DNA of 64,000 nucleotides. Origin: Cetobacterium ceti. Its GTDB lineage: Bacteria > Fusobacteriota > Fusobacteriia > Fusobacteriales > Fusobacteriaceae. The position numbers and the translations under genes are program-made. The notes beneath the pieces were generated by a model, which was not told the DNA's origin, made no database searches, and worked only from the letters and a program-made list of their open reading frames with translations. This document shows positions 22,305 through 33,183 of this stretch, in pieces (position 1 is the stretch's first letter; each line of letters opens with the position of its first letter). The stretch covers positions 310,001-374,000 of the forward strand of contig NZ_FUWX01000004.1 in the NCBI RefSeq assembly GCF_900167275.1. Reading direction: 5' to 3'.

Positions 22305-24680
22305 TTATTTTAAAGCTACCTTTAAAACATCTTCAAAATAATCTACAAAATGAACTGTTAAACCATTTTTTAAATAATTTTCTAATCTTTCAAAATCCTT
22401 TTGATTTTCCTTTGGAAGAATAAGTTCATTTACTCCAACTCTTTTGGCAGCAATGGTTTTTTCCTTCACTCCGCCTATTGGTAAAACTTTTCCAGTTAAA
22501 GTAAGCTCCCCTGTCATGGCAAGATTTTTCTTTACTGGTTTATTGGCTGCAAGGGAATATAAAGCTAGGGCCATGGTAATACCAGCAGATGGCCCATCTT
22601 TAGGAGTAGCTCCTTCTGGTACATGGAGGTGAATTTTATTTGTATCGAAAAATTCCTTTTCCTCTTTAGGTAAAATTGTATTTTGGTTAAGGAAAGATCT
22701 CACATAGGAATAGGCAATTTCAGCAGATTCCTTCATAACATTTCCCAATTGTCCTGTTAATTTTAATCCTTGATCCTTAGGGGAAATAGATACAGCTTCT
22801 ATATATAAAGTTGCTCCACCTAAGGATGTCCAAGCAAGTCCTAGGGTAACTCCAGGCATCTCTTTTTGATAGAGTTCCTCAGTTAAAAATCTAGGTGCTC
22901 CTAGGTATTTTTCTAAATTTTTCTCTGTTATTTTAACTTTATCCATATTTCCTTGGGCAATGGTAAAGGTAACTTTTCTCATGATTTTTCTTAGGGCTTT
23001 TTCTAAAGCTCTTACACCAGCCTCTCTAGCATAACGTTCTATGATAGAGTTCAAAGCTTTTTTACTTATGGATACTTCATTTTTACTAAGACCATGAGCT
23101 TTAAGTTGTTGCGGGATTAAGTGTCTTAGGGCAATTTGAACCTTTTCTTCTAAAACATACCCTGGAAGTTGGATAATTTCCATTCTATCAAGGAGTGGTT
23201 TTGGGATTGTATCCAGTTGATTTGCTGTTGTAACAAATAAAATATTTGATAAATCATAACGAATATCTAAATAATGATCTAGGAAATCTTTATTTTGTTC
23301 TGGGTCTAAAACTTCAAGTAAAGCTGATGCAGGGTCTCCTCTAAAGGAGTTTCCAATTTTATCAATTTCATCAATCATAATAATTGGATTAGAAGTCTTT
23401 AATTGTTTTAAAGCTTGAATTATTTTTCCAGGCATAGCCCCTACATAAGTTCTTCTATGTCCTTTAATCTCAGCTTCATCTACCATTCCACCTACTGAGA
23501 ACCTAAAGAATTTTCTATTTAGAGCCTCTCCAATAGATCGTCCTATGGAAGTTTTTCCAACTCCAGGAGGACCAACTAAACATAGAATGGAACCACTGAC
23601 ATTTCCAGTTTTCATAATAGTACTCATAAATTCTAAAATATTTTCCTTTACATCTTCAAGACCATAGTGATCTTTATCTAAAACTGTTCTAGCCTTTTTA
23701 ATATCAAGTCTATCTTTAGAATAAATACCCCAAGGGAGATTTACTATGGATTCAATATATGACCTAGTTATGTGATATTCTGGGGAACTTTTATCTATTA
23801 AATTAAGTTTATTCATTTGCTCTGTTACAACTTCCTTAGCTTCCTTAGAAAGTTTTATATGATTTAAACGTTCTCTAATTTTATCTAAGTCCGTGTCTTT
23901 TTCATCTTTAGAGATTCCTAATTCCTGTTGAATTAATCGGAGCTGTTCCCTTAAAAAATATTCTTTTTGCTGAGAACTAATTTTATCCTCAATTTTTTTA
24001 GAAATTTTTTGTTGTAGTTGAGATATTTCTAACTCTTTTTTTAACATGGTTAAAAGTTTTTTAGAACGATTTACAAGATCAAACTCCTCTAAAAGTTCTT
24101 GTAAATCTTTTCCCTCTGTTTTTAACATAGAGGAGATAAGGTCCATTAGAATTTCTGGTTTATCATAGGAAACTTGGGACATTAAAAGTTTTAGCTCCTC
24201 TTGTAAAATTGGATTTACTTTAAATATTTCTTTTAAAGATGTCATAACTGCTAACATATAAGCTTTTATTTCATCTGTGGGAGCCTTTGTATATTCAGGA
24301 TTATGATAAACAGACCAAAGAATTCCAAATTTACTTTTTAAATGTTCCTCTTTTTTAAATCGTCCAATTCCTTGAACTATAACTTGCATTGTATCAGGGG
24401 AAACCATGGTAGTCTTATGAATTTTTACAAGGGTTCCCACATCATATAGGGTAGATTTAAAATAATCATCTTCATCTAAATCCTTAGCAAAAACAAGGCC
24501 CATAAAACCATTGTATTTTTCTAAGGCTACTTTTATAGAGTGTAAAAACTCATCTCCTGTGAAGGTAATAGGAATCATAATATTTGGAAAAATAGGTCTA
24601 GCCACAAGGGGACAAATTAATATTTTTTCTGGTAAAGCTTCTTTTATTGTTACTAATTCAGTTATTGTATCATTTGCCAT
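22305..24680 (-). CDS. lon: ATP-dependent protease Lon
   Basis: A 791-residue Lon. It has an N-terminal substrate-binding LON domain (ILICPLVARPIFPNIMIPI). The AAA+ module has Walker A GPPGVGKTS around residue 370 and Walker B IIMIDEIDKIG. The C-terminal serine-lysine protease has PKDGPSAGITMA and, further on, the catalytic lysine in GGVKEKTIAAKR. It degrades misfolded and regulatory proteins in the cytoplasm. ATG 24680 is preferred to ATG 24686 because AAGGAGG directly abuts the latter. Confidence 0.97.
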   Translation of the reverse strand: MANDTITELVTIKEALPEKILICPLVARPIFPNIMIPITFTGDEFLHSIKVALEKYNGFMGLVFAKDLDEDDYFKSTLYDVGTLVKIHKTTMVSPDTMQVIVQGIGRFKKEEHLKSKFGILWSVYHNPEYTKAPTDEIKAYMLAVMTSLKEIFKVNPILQEELKLLMSQVSYDKPEILMDLISSMLKTEGKDLQELLEEFDLVNRSKKLLTMLKKELEISQLQQKISKKIEDKISSQQKEYFLREQLRLIQQELGISKDEKDTDLDKIRERLNHIKLSKEAKEVVTEQMNKLNLIDKSSPEYHITRSYIESIVNLPWGIYSKDRLDIKKARTVLDKDHYGLEDVKENILEFMSTIMKTGNVSGSILCLVGPPGVGKTSIGRSIGEALNRKFFRFSVGGMVDEAEIKGHRRTYVGAMPGKIIQALKQLKTSNPIIMIDEIDKIGNSFRGDPASALLEVLDPEQNKDFLDHYLDIRYDLSNILFVTTANQLDTIPKPLLDRMEIIQLPGYVLEEKVQIALRHLIPQQLKAHGLSKNEVSISKKALNSIIERYAREAGVRALEKALRKIMRKVTFTIAQGNMDKVKITEKNLEKYLGAPRFLTEELYQKEMPGVTLGLAWTSLGGATLYIEAVSISPKDQGLKLTGQLGNVMKESAEIAYSYVRSFLNQNTILPKEEKEFFDTNKIHLHVPEGATPKDGPSAGITMALALYSLAANKPVKKNLAMTGELTLTGKVLPIGGVKEKTIAAKRVGVNELILPKENQKDFERLENYLKNGLTVHFVDYFEDVLKVALK

Positions 24681-24799
24681 AAACATCCTCCTTAATAATT
24701 TACTTCCTTAACCTATAAATACAGTTAATTGCCTGTTTTCCTTTTGAAATAAAATAATTTCTAGGATATAATTAAGATATATTTCACAGGAGGAGAGAG

Positions 24800-26233
24800 A
24801 TGGATCTATTACTTATAATATTTAGAGATTATTTAGTTTTTATAAATATATTTTTAGCAGGAGTAATTATTTTCTTTGAACGAAGAAGACCGATTTATAC
24901 TTTATTTTGGATAATGTTACTTCTTTTAACTTCATATTTTGGATTTTTTATGTACCTTTTCTTTGGATTAAAATTTAAAAAGAGAAATAGTTTGAAAAAA
25001 TATTTTGTTCAGAAGAAGAAAAGAAATCAAGGACAGTTTACATGGGAAACTTTTAACTATTTAAAAAGATGGAAGGAATTAATTTATTATTTAAAAAATG
25101 TTACCCATGGAGAGGGAAGTTATGAAAATAAAGTGGAATTTTTCCATGATGGAAAAGTATTTTTTAATAGCTTAATAGATGAATTAAAAAAGGCCAAGGA
25201 AGAAATATATATGGAGTATTATATATTTAATGATGATCAATTGGGAAGTGAGATTTATGATCTGTTATTGGAAAAGAAAAAGGAAAATGTAACTATTAAA
25301 ATCATAATTGATGGAGCAGGAACAAGGGGAGTTTCTAAGAAGAGAATAAAGGAACTTAGAAAAAATGGGATAGAATTGGAAATATTTTTTCCATCCTATT
25401 TTCCATTTTTAAAAATTGGAAATTTAAGAGCAAACTACAGAGATCATAGAAAGATAACCTTAATAGACAGAAAAATTTGTTATACTGGTGGATTTAATAT
25501 AGGTGATGAATATGTTGGAAAGGGAAAACTTGGCTATTGGAGAGATACAGGAATTAAGTTAATGGGCCATGGAGTTGAAGAGTATTATAGAGAGTTTCTA
25601 ATGTCTTGGAATTTTTTAATGAAAAATAAAAAGAAAAGAATTACAGGGGAAGTGGAATTTAATCATGATTTCCAAGAGATAAAAACAGCCCTTCCTCTTC
25701 AAGTGGTAAGTTCAGGACCTAATTATGATTATAGAAATATTAGAGATACCATGTTAAAAATGATAATGGAAGCTAAAAAATATATTTATATTCAAACACC
25801 ATATTTTGTTCCTGATGATGCCTCTTTAGAAGCTCTAAAGGTAGCTATTTTATCTGGGGTAGATGTGAAAATAATGATACCTCATATACCAGACCATATG
25901 TTTGTCTATTGGGCTAACCAATCTTTTTATGGGGAGATTATAGATTTAGGAGCTAAAATTTATAAGTATCAAAATGGTTTTTTACATAGTAAAGTTGTGA
26001 TTGTAGATGATGAAATAGCAACTTTAGGAACAGCAAATTTTGACTATCGTAGTTTCTATCAAAACTTTGAAATAAATATGGTTATATATGGAGAAAAGGT
26101 TGTAGAGTTAAGAGATATTTATTTAAATGATATTGATAAATCCATAATGGTAACTAAAATTGCATTTAGTAAGAGAAAAACAATAGAGAAAATAAAGGAA
26201 TCTATATCTAGATTAGTTGCTCCAATACTTTAG
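24800..26233 (+). CDS. cls: Cardiolipin synthase (phospholipase D superfamily)
   Basis: A 477-residue protein with two N-terminal membrane helices (about 6-25 and 32-55). It has two HKD motifs, H216-R-K-x4-D and H396-S-K-x4-D, each followed by G-[GT]-x-N. It condenses two phosphatidylglycerol molecules into cardiolipin at the inner membrane. GGAGGAGAG precedes the ATG. First gene of a run cls - PHP - mogA - addB - addA with almost no gaps. Confidence 0.93.
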   Translation: MDLLLIIFRDYLVFINIFLAGVIIFFERRRPIYTLFWIMLLLLTSYFGFFMYLFFGLKFKKRNSLKKYFVQKKKRNQGQFTWETFNYLKRWKELIYYLKNVTHGEGSYENKVEFFHDGKVFFNSLIDELKKAKEEIYMEYYIFNDDQLGSEIYDLLLEKKKENVTIKIIIDGAGTRGVSKKRIKELRKNGIELEIFFPSYFPFLKIGNLRANYRDHRKITLIDRKICYTGGFNIGDEYVGKGKLGYWRDTGIKLMGHGVEEYYREFLMSWNFLMKNKKKRITGEVEFNHDFQEIKTALPLQVVSSGPNYDYRNIRDTMLKMIMEAKKYIYIQTPYFVPDDASLEALKVAILSGVDVKIMIPHIPDHMFVYWANQSFYGEIIDLGAKIYKYQNGFLHSKVVIVDDEIATLGTANFDYRSFYQNFEINMVIYGEKVVELRDIYLNDIDKSIMVTKIAFSKRKTIEKIKESISRLVAPIL

Positions 26234-26241
26234 GAGGAAAA

Positions 26242-27003
26242 ATGGTAGAGTTTAATAGTTTATCAAAATTTTTTGATGATTTTATAGAAAAAAAAGATGG
26301 ATATTTAGAAAATTTTTATTTTGATTTACATATGCATACACCAGCTTCAGATGGAAATATATCTGGAGAATTTTTAAAAGAATTTTTAAAAGATAAGGAG
26401 TATTTAATTTCTGTTACAGATCATAATTCCATAGAGGGGAATATAGCCCTTAGAAAACTAGGAATAAACGTTGTTCCTGGATTAGAATTAGGGTGTGAAG
26501 ATGGATTTGAGATTTTAGTTTATTTTAAAAAAGAGGAAGACATGATTGATTTTTATAATAAAGAAGTTCTTCCATTTAGAAATAGATATAGAATGGCTAA
26601 AACTAGAAGAAGTGTTTTTGAGTATGTAAAAATATTAAGGGAAAATTATGAAGTTTATATATCTATACCTCATATAAATGGATATGCTCAAAAAAATTAT
26701 TTAAAAAATAAAGATTATATTGATGAAATTTTAAAAATGGTAGATGGAATAGAAATATATAACCATAGTTTATCTAAGGGGAAAAATCAAGTGGCAAGGA
26801 ACATTAGAAAAAACTATGGAATAGGAGGAACCTTTGGAAGCGATGCCCATGAGGAGAGGGAGATTTTATCCTATTGGCGATTTTTAAATCGCGAGGAAAG
26901 GGGAATGAAAAAAACCATTGATACTATTTGTAAAATAAAAACTGTAAGTGGAATAGGAAAAAAACACCTACTATATTTAATAAAACATAAGGGGGATAAA
27001 TAA
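26242..27003 (+). CDS. PHP-domain phosphoesterase
   Basis: A 253-residue PHP protein. Metal ligands are visible in D28-L-H30-M-H32-T, VTD60-H61-N, the IPHING motif around residue 146, and GSDAHE near the C-terminus. Relatives include nucleoside 3',5'-bisphosphate and short-RNA phosphatases and histidinol-phosphatase-like enzymes; the substrate here is unknown. It starts 8 bases after cls and its stop overlaps the mogA ATG by one base. Confidence 0.85.
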   Translation: MVEFNSLSKFFDDFIEKKDGYLENFYFDLHMHTPASDGNISGEFLKEFLKDKEYLISVTDHNSIEGNIALRKLGINVVPGLELGCEDGFEILVYFKKEEDMIDFYNKEVLPFRNRYRMAKTRRSVFEYVKILRENYEVYISIPHINGYAQKNYLKNKDYIDEILKMVDGIEIYNHSLSKGKNQVARNIRKNYGIGGTFGSDAHEEREILSYWRFLNREERGMKKTIDTICKIKTVSGIGKKHLLYLIKHKGDK

Positions 27004-27515
27004 TGATTAGAACGGCCATAATAACACTGAGTGACAAGGGATTTAAAGGGGAAAGAGAGGATTTAACTGGAAAAGTTTTAAGGGAATATATTGAAAATCA
27101 CAAGGAATATAAAATGGAATATTATAGATTATTGCCAGATGACTATAATAATATAGTGAGAGAGCTAGAATTTTTAGCAGATAATGATATGGTAGATTTA
27201 GTTATTACCAATGGAGGAACAGGATTTTCCAAAAGAGATGTAACTCCTGAGGCAACTATAATAGCTATGGAGAGAGAAGTCCCTGGAGTTGCTGAATATA
27301 TGAGAATGAAATCTATGGAAATAACTCCAAAGGGAATGCTAAGCAGGGGAGTTTGTGGAATAAGAAAAAATACAGTATTTTTAAATTTACCAGGAAGTCC
27401 TAAGGGTGCTATGGAAAATCTTTCCTTTGTAATAGATACATTAATTCATGGAATAGAAATTCTTAAGGGAGAAGCAAGTGAATGTGCTGAGCCTATGGAA
27501 GAGGAAAAAAGATAA
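27003..27515 (+). CDS. mogA: Molybdenum cofactor biosynthesis protein MogA/MoaB
   Basis: A 170-residue protein with the molybdopterin-binding TNGGTGFSKRDVTPEAT motif and LNLPGSPKGAMENL near the C-terminus. It adenylates molybdopterin or binds it before metal insertion. Overlaps the PHP gene by 1 base (TAATG). No other moa/moe genes occur in the window, so its operon position is not functional clustering with the pathway. Confidence 0.9.
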   Translation: MIRTAIITLSDKGFKGEREDLTGKVLREYIENHKEYKMEYYRLLPDDYNNIVRELEFLADNDMVDLVITNGGTGFSKRDVTPEATIIAMEREVPGVAEYMRMKSMEITPKGMLSRGVCGIRKNTVFLNLPGSPKGAMENLSFVIDTLIHGIEILKGEASECAEPMEEEKR

Positions 27516-27532
27516 AAGATAGGGGTGAGAGA

Positions 27533-30082
27533 TTGAAATTTACATATATAAACTATGGGGAAGATATAGTTGAAAATTTACAAGAAAGAATGGATACAAT
27601 TTATGTGTTTTCAGATTATGGACTTAAAAATACTTATAAAAAAAGTCTTAAGAAAAATATATTTAAAGGTGTCCCTACAATCTTAACCTTTGATGAATTT
27701 AAAGAGAAGGTTTTTAAAACAGATAAAATTATATTAAGAGAGGCAAAAAGATTTATTTCATTTTTTAATGGAGTGAAAAAGGAGCTATATGAACTTTTAG
27801 CCATGGAATCTTATTATGATGTAATTGATTTTGCAGATAGTTTTTTTAGATATTATAAGGAATTAAATGAAGCTATGATTGAGGATATAAAAAATCCTCA
27901 ACCTTGGCAAGAAAAATATATTAATAATTTTAAATATTTAAAGAAAAAATATGATGTTTATTTGGAAAGAAAAAATTATATTTTAATGGATTGGATATAT
28001 AAAAAAGAAAATATAGATTTAGATTTTATAAAGCCTTATAAAAAAATAATTTTTATAGATATTATGGATTTTACTCCCTTGGAAAAAGAGGTAATTAGAA
28101 GAATACAGGGAAATTTAGAAATAGAATTTTTACTACAAATTTCTAGGGAAGATTATAGTGAAGAAAATTTAACTATTGATAGTGTGACCTTACCTGAAAA
28201 GAAAAATTATATTGAAGTATATGAAGTAAGCGAAGATATAGAGGAGCTTTTAACCTTAGAAACTTTAAGAGAGAAAAGTGGAGGAGGAGAGGTATATACT
28301 CCTGATATTAGTAGAAATAGATATCATAAAATTTTACCTAAAATATATTTAGAAAGTACTAGTGCTGTTTTAAATGATACAGTACTTTATAAATTTTTAA
28401 AAACTCAATATGATTTAATTGCTAGTTTAGAAAGTAGATTAAATTATAAATTACCTCTTTTAGAACTTAAAATTGCTTTGGATAATTTAGAATTTAGAGA
28501 AGTTTATAGTATTAATAATGAGGATTTAAAAGAGCTATATAATCTTTTAGATGAGGATTATACATATTTAAATGAAAATGGTTCTGAAAAATTTCAATAT
28601 ATATATGGTGAACTTTTAAAAATAAATGAATTTACCAAGGTAGATGATTTTGTAAGATATTTTAAAGAAGATTTAAACTTAGAAAAATTTTATGAGAAAG
28701 AGTATGAAAATTTATTTGAAAAATTTTATGAAGCTGTGACTTTAGCAAAAACCAGTGAGTATATGTTAGGAGAGGAAGAGTTTAAAAAATGTTTTAGTAA
28801 AGGGTCTGACATATATAAACTTATTTTACAATATATGAATAATATTGAAATAAATAGAGTTAAGGCTACCTATGAAGAGGGAGAGAAAAAAGTCATAGTT
28901 AGAGATATGGAAGGAGCTAAAAATAGAATAGGAAGAAATACTTATTTTGTGGATATCAGTAGTAAAACTCTCCCTGGAAATTTAGGAAAAAGAAGTTTAT
29001 TCTCAGAGAATCAAAGAAAAGAGAACAATCTTTCAACAAAGGATAAAAATAGAGAATTAGCTAAACATAAGTTTTTTCAAGGGGTATTTAATAGTAAAAA
29101 TACCTATATAATATATAGAAAAAATGAGGGAAAGGGAGAGGATATATCTCCATTTTTAACAGAGATTATGGAAACATATAATATAAAAGTAAATAAAAAA
29201 ATAATTAAAGAGGAAGCAATATTAAAAAATTTACAAAATATATATATGGGAATTCCTGTGAAATTAGATTATACAGATGATACTCTTCCTAAAACAAATG
29301 GAGATTTTCCCAATGAACAGTGTAGAATAGGAGCCTATGACTATGATACTTTGGAAAATTGTGAATATAGATTTTATTTAAATAAAATAAGTGAAATAGA
29401 ACCCCTTGTAAAAGAGTGGAATAAAAATATATCTATGAAATTTTTAGGGATATATGTTCATAGTGTTTTAGAAAAAGTAATTGATAACACATGGAAAAAT
29501 ATTGTATTTGAAAATAATTTTTATGTGGATGAGGAATGGATAGAGAAATTACTTTTAGATTATTTCTTTTATAATAGGGATAAAATACCTGTACACTTAG
29601 ATAATTATTTTAAAGAAATTTTAATTCCTAGATTTAGAGATAATATTTTAAAATTATTTAAGGAGTTAGAAAGAACATATTCAGATAAAAAAATTAGAAG
29701 ATTTGAAAGTGAAAAGGTAAATTGGGATAATAGAGAGCCCTTTGTAGATGATGAAATTAAATTTTATATAACAGGAAGGGTGGATTTTATTCTAGAATCC
29801 TTGGGAGAAAATTTAATTTTAGATTTTAAAACAGGGAAAAAACAGGATAAACAATTGGATTTTTACTCTATCTTACTCTATGGAGATGAGAATAAGGCAA
29901 CTAAGGGAATATATAATGTTTTCAATGGAGAGCTAGAGTATAGTGAGAAAGTTGAATTAACAAGGGAGAGTCTAAAGGAAAGTATTATAAACTTTTTAAA
30001 AAAAGATACCTATAGTTTAAGTGAGAAAAAAAGTAGCTGTATGTATTGTGAATATATGAATATATGTAGGAGGGATTTTTAA
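27533..30082 (+). CDS. addB: AddB-like nuclease subunit of the AddAB recombination complex
   Basis: An 849-residue protein. The C-terminal PD-(D/E)xK nuclease has GRVD751 and LDFK (D764, K766). Fe-S cysteines include the NCEYRFY cysteine and C836, C839, C845 (CMYCEYMNIC). The N-terminal helicase-like region has no intact Walker A and is shorter than Firmicute AddB (about 1150 residues), as in other compact AddB proteins. With AddA it resects double-strand breaks for RecA. Start is TTG 27533 behind AGGGGTGAG. Its stop overlaps addA ATG by one base. Confidence 0.85.
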   Translation: MKFTYINYGEDIVENLQERMDTIYVFSDYGLKNTYKKSLKKNIFKGVPTILTFDEFKEKVFKTDKIILREAKRFISFFNGVKKELYELLAMESYYDVIDFADSFFRYYKELNEAMIEDIKNPQPWQEKYINNFKYLKKKYDVYLERKNYILMDWIYKKENIDLDFIKPYKKIIFIDIMDFTPLEKEVIRRIQGNLEIEFLLQISREDYSEENLTIDSVTLPEKKNYIEVYEVSEDIEELLTLETLREKSGGGEVYTPDISRNRYHKILPKIYLESTSAVLNDTVLYKFLKTQYDLIASLESRLNYKLPLLELKIALDNLEFREVYSINNEDLKELYNLLDEDYTYLNENGSEKFQYIYGELLKINEFTKVDDFVRYFKEDLNLEKFYEKEYENLFEKFYEAVTLAKTSEYMLGEEEFKKCFSKGSDIYKLILQYMNNIEINRVKATYEEGEKKVIVRDMEGAKNRIGRNTYFVDISSKTLPGNLGKRSLFSENQRKENNLSTKDKNRELAKHKFFQGVFNSKNTYIIYRKNEGKGEDISPFLTEIMETYNIKVNKKIIKEEAILKNLQNIYMGIPVKLDYTDDTLPKTNGDFPNEQCRIGAYDYDTLENCEYRFYLNKISEIEPLVKEWNKNISMKFLGIYVHSVLEKVIDNTWKNIVFENNFYVDEEWIEKLLLDYFFYNRDKIPVHLDNYFKEILIPRFRDNILKLFKELERTYSDKKIRRFESEKVNWDNREPFVDDEIKFYITGRVDFILESLGENLILDFKTGKKQDKQLDFYSILLYGDENKATKGIYNVFNGELEYSEKVELTRESLKESIINFLKKDTYSLSEKKSSCMYCEYMNICRRDF

Positions 30083-33000
30083 TGAGGGAGTGTGTGGTAT
30101 TAAAGGCCAGTGCAGGAACAGGAAAAACCTATAGATTATCCCTAGAATATATAAAAGCTCTTATTCATGGAGAAAACTATAGGGATATTTTAGTAATGAC
30201 CTTTACTAAAAAAGCAACTGGAGAGATTAAAGAAAGAATTTTACAATTTTTAGAAAAAATTGTAAGGGGAGAGGGAGAGGATATTTTAAATAATATTCTT
30301 GGATTAGATAAAAGTTTAGAGGTTGATAGAGATAAATTAAAGGAAATATATAGGGAAGTTTCAGTAAATAGAGATAGATTAAAAATTTATACTATAGATA
30401 GTTTTGTAAATAGTATTTTTAAAAATGTAATAGCTCCATACTTAAATATACTTTCCTATGACATTATAGATGATGTGGAAAATGAGGAGATACTTAGAAA
30501 AACCTTTGAAAAAATAGTTGAAAATAGAAAAGAGTTTGGTAGATTTAAGAAATTCTTTGAAAAAAATACAGAGAGAAATATTGATAACTATTTGGAAAGT
30601 ATTAAAAATCTAATTTATGATAGATGGAAAATGCTTCTTATTGAAGAAAAGGGTCAGCTTAAGAAAAAAAATCCCTATGAAGTGGAAGATGATTTAACAG
30701 TTTATATGGATAGTATTGTAAGAATAATAGAAGAGATTAAAATTAGAAAGAAAAATCAAGACCCCGTGGAAAATTTCTTTAAAAGTGCCTATAAGAAGTA
30801 TTTTCCTTTGGATATAGAAAAGAAAAATAAATTCATAGAGGAAAATTGGAATACTTTTGTAAAGGATGATAAGCTTTGGAATGGAAATAAGACTAAATCA
30901 ACAAAGGCTGTAGATATTAGTGATTTAGTAAGTGAAATGGAAGATATAAATGAAAAGTTAAAGGAAAAAATATCTTTAAAAATTTATAATAAAGATGTAA
31001 TAGACTATGAAAATGAAATTGTTTCATTTATAAGTAATCTATATAGTATATATGATAATATAAAATTTACAGAGAAAAGATTTACCCATAATGATATAAG
31101 TAGCTACACATTTAAATATATAAATAGTCCAGAAATAAATTTAATAGATGAAAATGGAGTTACAGATTATTTCCTTGAAATATTCGAGGGAGATATAAAG
31201 ACTTTATTTATAGATGAATTTCAAGATACAAGTATACTTCAATGGAAAATTTTAAATGGAATTATAAAAAGAAGTGAATCTGTAATATGTGTTGGAGATG
31301 AAAAGCAAAGTATATATGGTTGGAGAGGAGGGGAAAAAAGCCTTTTTGAAAATTTAGATTCTATTTTAAATGGTAGAATTGAAACATTAAATGTTTCCTA
31401 TAGAAGTAAAGAAAGTGTTGTGGAATTTACAAATAAAATATTTACAAGTATATCTAATTCCTATGATGAAGAATTTGGAGAAATGGATTTAGCTTGGAAT
31501 TTTACCTCTGTGGAAGGTAAAAGTAAAGAGTTAGGTTATGTGGAAATTTTAGAAAATGATTTTGGAGAAGAGGATGAAAAAACCACAGGAGAAATTTTAG
31601 TTGAAGATATTGAAAGAAAATTTAAAGGGGATTACCATGATCTTTGTGTAATTGCTAGAACTAATAGAGAACTAAACGAAATAGGAAGATTACTTTCAGA
31701 AAGAAAAATTCCATATATATTAGATTCTAATGAAAGTATAGTTGAACATAGAGCCATTGAAGGAATATATAAATTGTTTAAATTTTTAGTTTATGAAGAT
31801 TACTTTTCACTTTTGGAATTTTTAAGATGTGACCTTATAAATATAAATAGTAAATCTATGAAGGAAGTTATTGAAAAAAGATTTTTAGTTGAAAGTTTTT
31901 TAAGAAATGAGATGGAAACATTGGATTTTCTAGGGGAAATTTTTGAAAAAATTAGACATATTAAAAATATTTTAAAAGATCATAGGGGACAACTTAAATA
32001 TCTTTATGAGGAAGTTATAAAAGCTTTTGGAATAGGGGAACTTTATAAAACTAAATCAGATTTAAAAAATTTGAATTTTTTCATTGATTTAATGAGAGAA
32101 TATGGAAATATTTATGATTTTTTAAGGGATTTAGAGGAAAATAAAAGTTCAAATAGGTTTAAACAAGTTTCTTTAGAGGAAAAAAATGCAGTGATACTTA
32201 TGACAATTCATAAATCTAAGGGTCTTGAATATGAAACAGTTTATTATTACCATAGGGCACTGCCTAGTAGAGGAGGAAGTGGACTTCAATTTCATATAGA
32301 ACTTTCAAAGGATTATGAAAGTGTATTGAACTATTTATTTATAGATAAAAAATATGAGAAACTTATGAAATTTATAAGTGAAGATTATGGTTATATTGAG
32401 GAAAAAGCATATAAGGATAAACAGGAAGAGATAAATGCTTTATATGTGGTATTAACTAGGGCTAAAAATAATTTAATAGTTGTTTTAGATAAAAAAGTTG
32501 ATAAATATTTACAAATAGCTTTTGAAAATTTAGAAAAGGATACTTTTGGTGTATTTAAACGAGAGGAAAGAGAAAAGGAATTATCTACTGAAGAGAAACT
32601 TCCAATAGAAGTAGATTTTCAAATGGATTTATGTGATGAAGATAAACTAAATGCAAATCTTGAAAAAATAATGGAAATTCATAGGGAATTTAATTTAGAA
32701 GCTGAAAGTAAAAGACTTATGGGTACAGGAGTTCACTTTTATTTAGAGAATATTATTTATGATACAGAGGAGGAGAGGAAAAAATCTTTTAATCTTACAA
32801 TGAGTAAATATGGAACTTTAATAGGTGAAGAAAGGCTTTATACTATTTTAAAAAGTAAAGAGCTAGATGAATTTATGAAAAAAAATAAACTTATATTTTC
32901 TAGGGAATGGGATTATATTTATCCAGAATATGAAATATATGTGGAAGCTACTCAGGAATTAAGAAGAATAGATAGGATAATGATAAAAAAACCAAAGGAT

Positions 33001-33174
33001 TACCCAATGGGAGAGATACTTATTGTGGATTATAAAACTGGAGGGATGAATCAAAGTCAGATAGATGAATATGTTCATTTAATAGAGGAGCAACTACGGG
33101 ATATAGGAGAATATGAAAATTACAATGTTAAAGGTGAATTTATGGAGATTAAATTACCAGAGATAAAATTGTAG
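30082..33174 (+). CDS. addA: AddA-like UvrD-family helicase-nuclease
   Basis: A 1030-residue SF1A helicase. Walker A is A9-S-A-G-T-G-K-T16, motif Ia MTFTKKAT, motif II D378-E-F-Q-D, motif III GDEKQSIYGWRGG, motif IV NVSYRS, motif V MTIHKSKGLE and motif VI VVLTRAKNNL. A C-terminal RecB-type nuclease is seen at GTGVHFYLE and LIVD983YKTG. It unwinds and cuts broken DNA ends with AddB. It also degrades foreign linear DNA, a known source of CRISPR prespacers in other bacteria. Confidence 0.93.
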   Translation: MRECVVLKASAGTGKTYRLSLEYIKALIHGENYRDILVMTFTKKATGEIKERILQFLEKIVRGEGEDILNNILGLDKSLEVDRDKLKEIYREVSVNRDRLKIYTIDSFVNSIFKNVIAPYLNILSYDIIDDVENEEILRKTFEKIVENRKEFGRFKKFFEKNTERNIDNYLESIKNLIYDRWKMLLIEEKGQLKKKNPYEVEDDLTVYMDSIVRIIEEIKIRKKNQDPVENFFKSAYKKYFPLDIEKKNKFIEENWNTFVKDDKLWNGNKTKSTKAVDISDLVSEMEDINEKLKEKISLKIYNKDVIDYENEIVSFISNLYSIYDNIKFTEKRFTHNDISSYTFKYINSPEINLIDENGVTDYFLEIFEGDIKTLFIDEFQDTSILQWKILNGIIKRSESVICVGDEKQSIYGWRGGEKSLFENLDSILNGRIETLNVSYRSKESVVEFTNKIFTSISNSYDEEFGEMDLAWNFTSVEGKSKELGYVEILENDFGEEDEKTTGEILVEDIERKFKGDYHDLCVIARTNRELNEIGRLLSERKIPYILDSNESIVEHRAIEGIYKLFKFLVYEDYFSLLEFLRCDLININSKSMKEVIEKRFLVESFLRNEMETLDFLGEIFEKIRHIKNILKDHRGQLKYLYEEVIKAFGIGELYKTKSDLKNLNFFIDLMREYGNIYDFLRDLEENKSSNRFKQVSLEEKNAVILMTIHKSKGLEYETVYYYHRALPSRGGSGLQFHIELSKDYESVLNYLFIDKKYEKLMKFISEDYGYIEEKAYKDKQEEINALYVVLTRAKNNLIVVLDKKVDKYLQIAFENLEKDTFGVFKREEREKELSTEEKLPIEVDFQMDLCDEDKLNANLEKIMEIHREFNLEAESKRLMGTGVHFYLENIIYDTEEERKKSFNLTMSKYGTLIGEERLYTILKSKELDEFMKKNKLIFSREWDYIYPEYEIYVEATQELRRIDRIMIKKPKDYPMGEILIVDYKTGGMNQSQIDEYVHLIEEQLRDIGEYENYNVKGEFMEIKLPEIKL

Positions 33175-33183
33175 GAGGAAAAA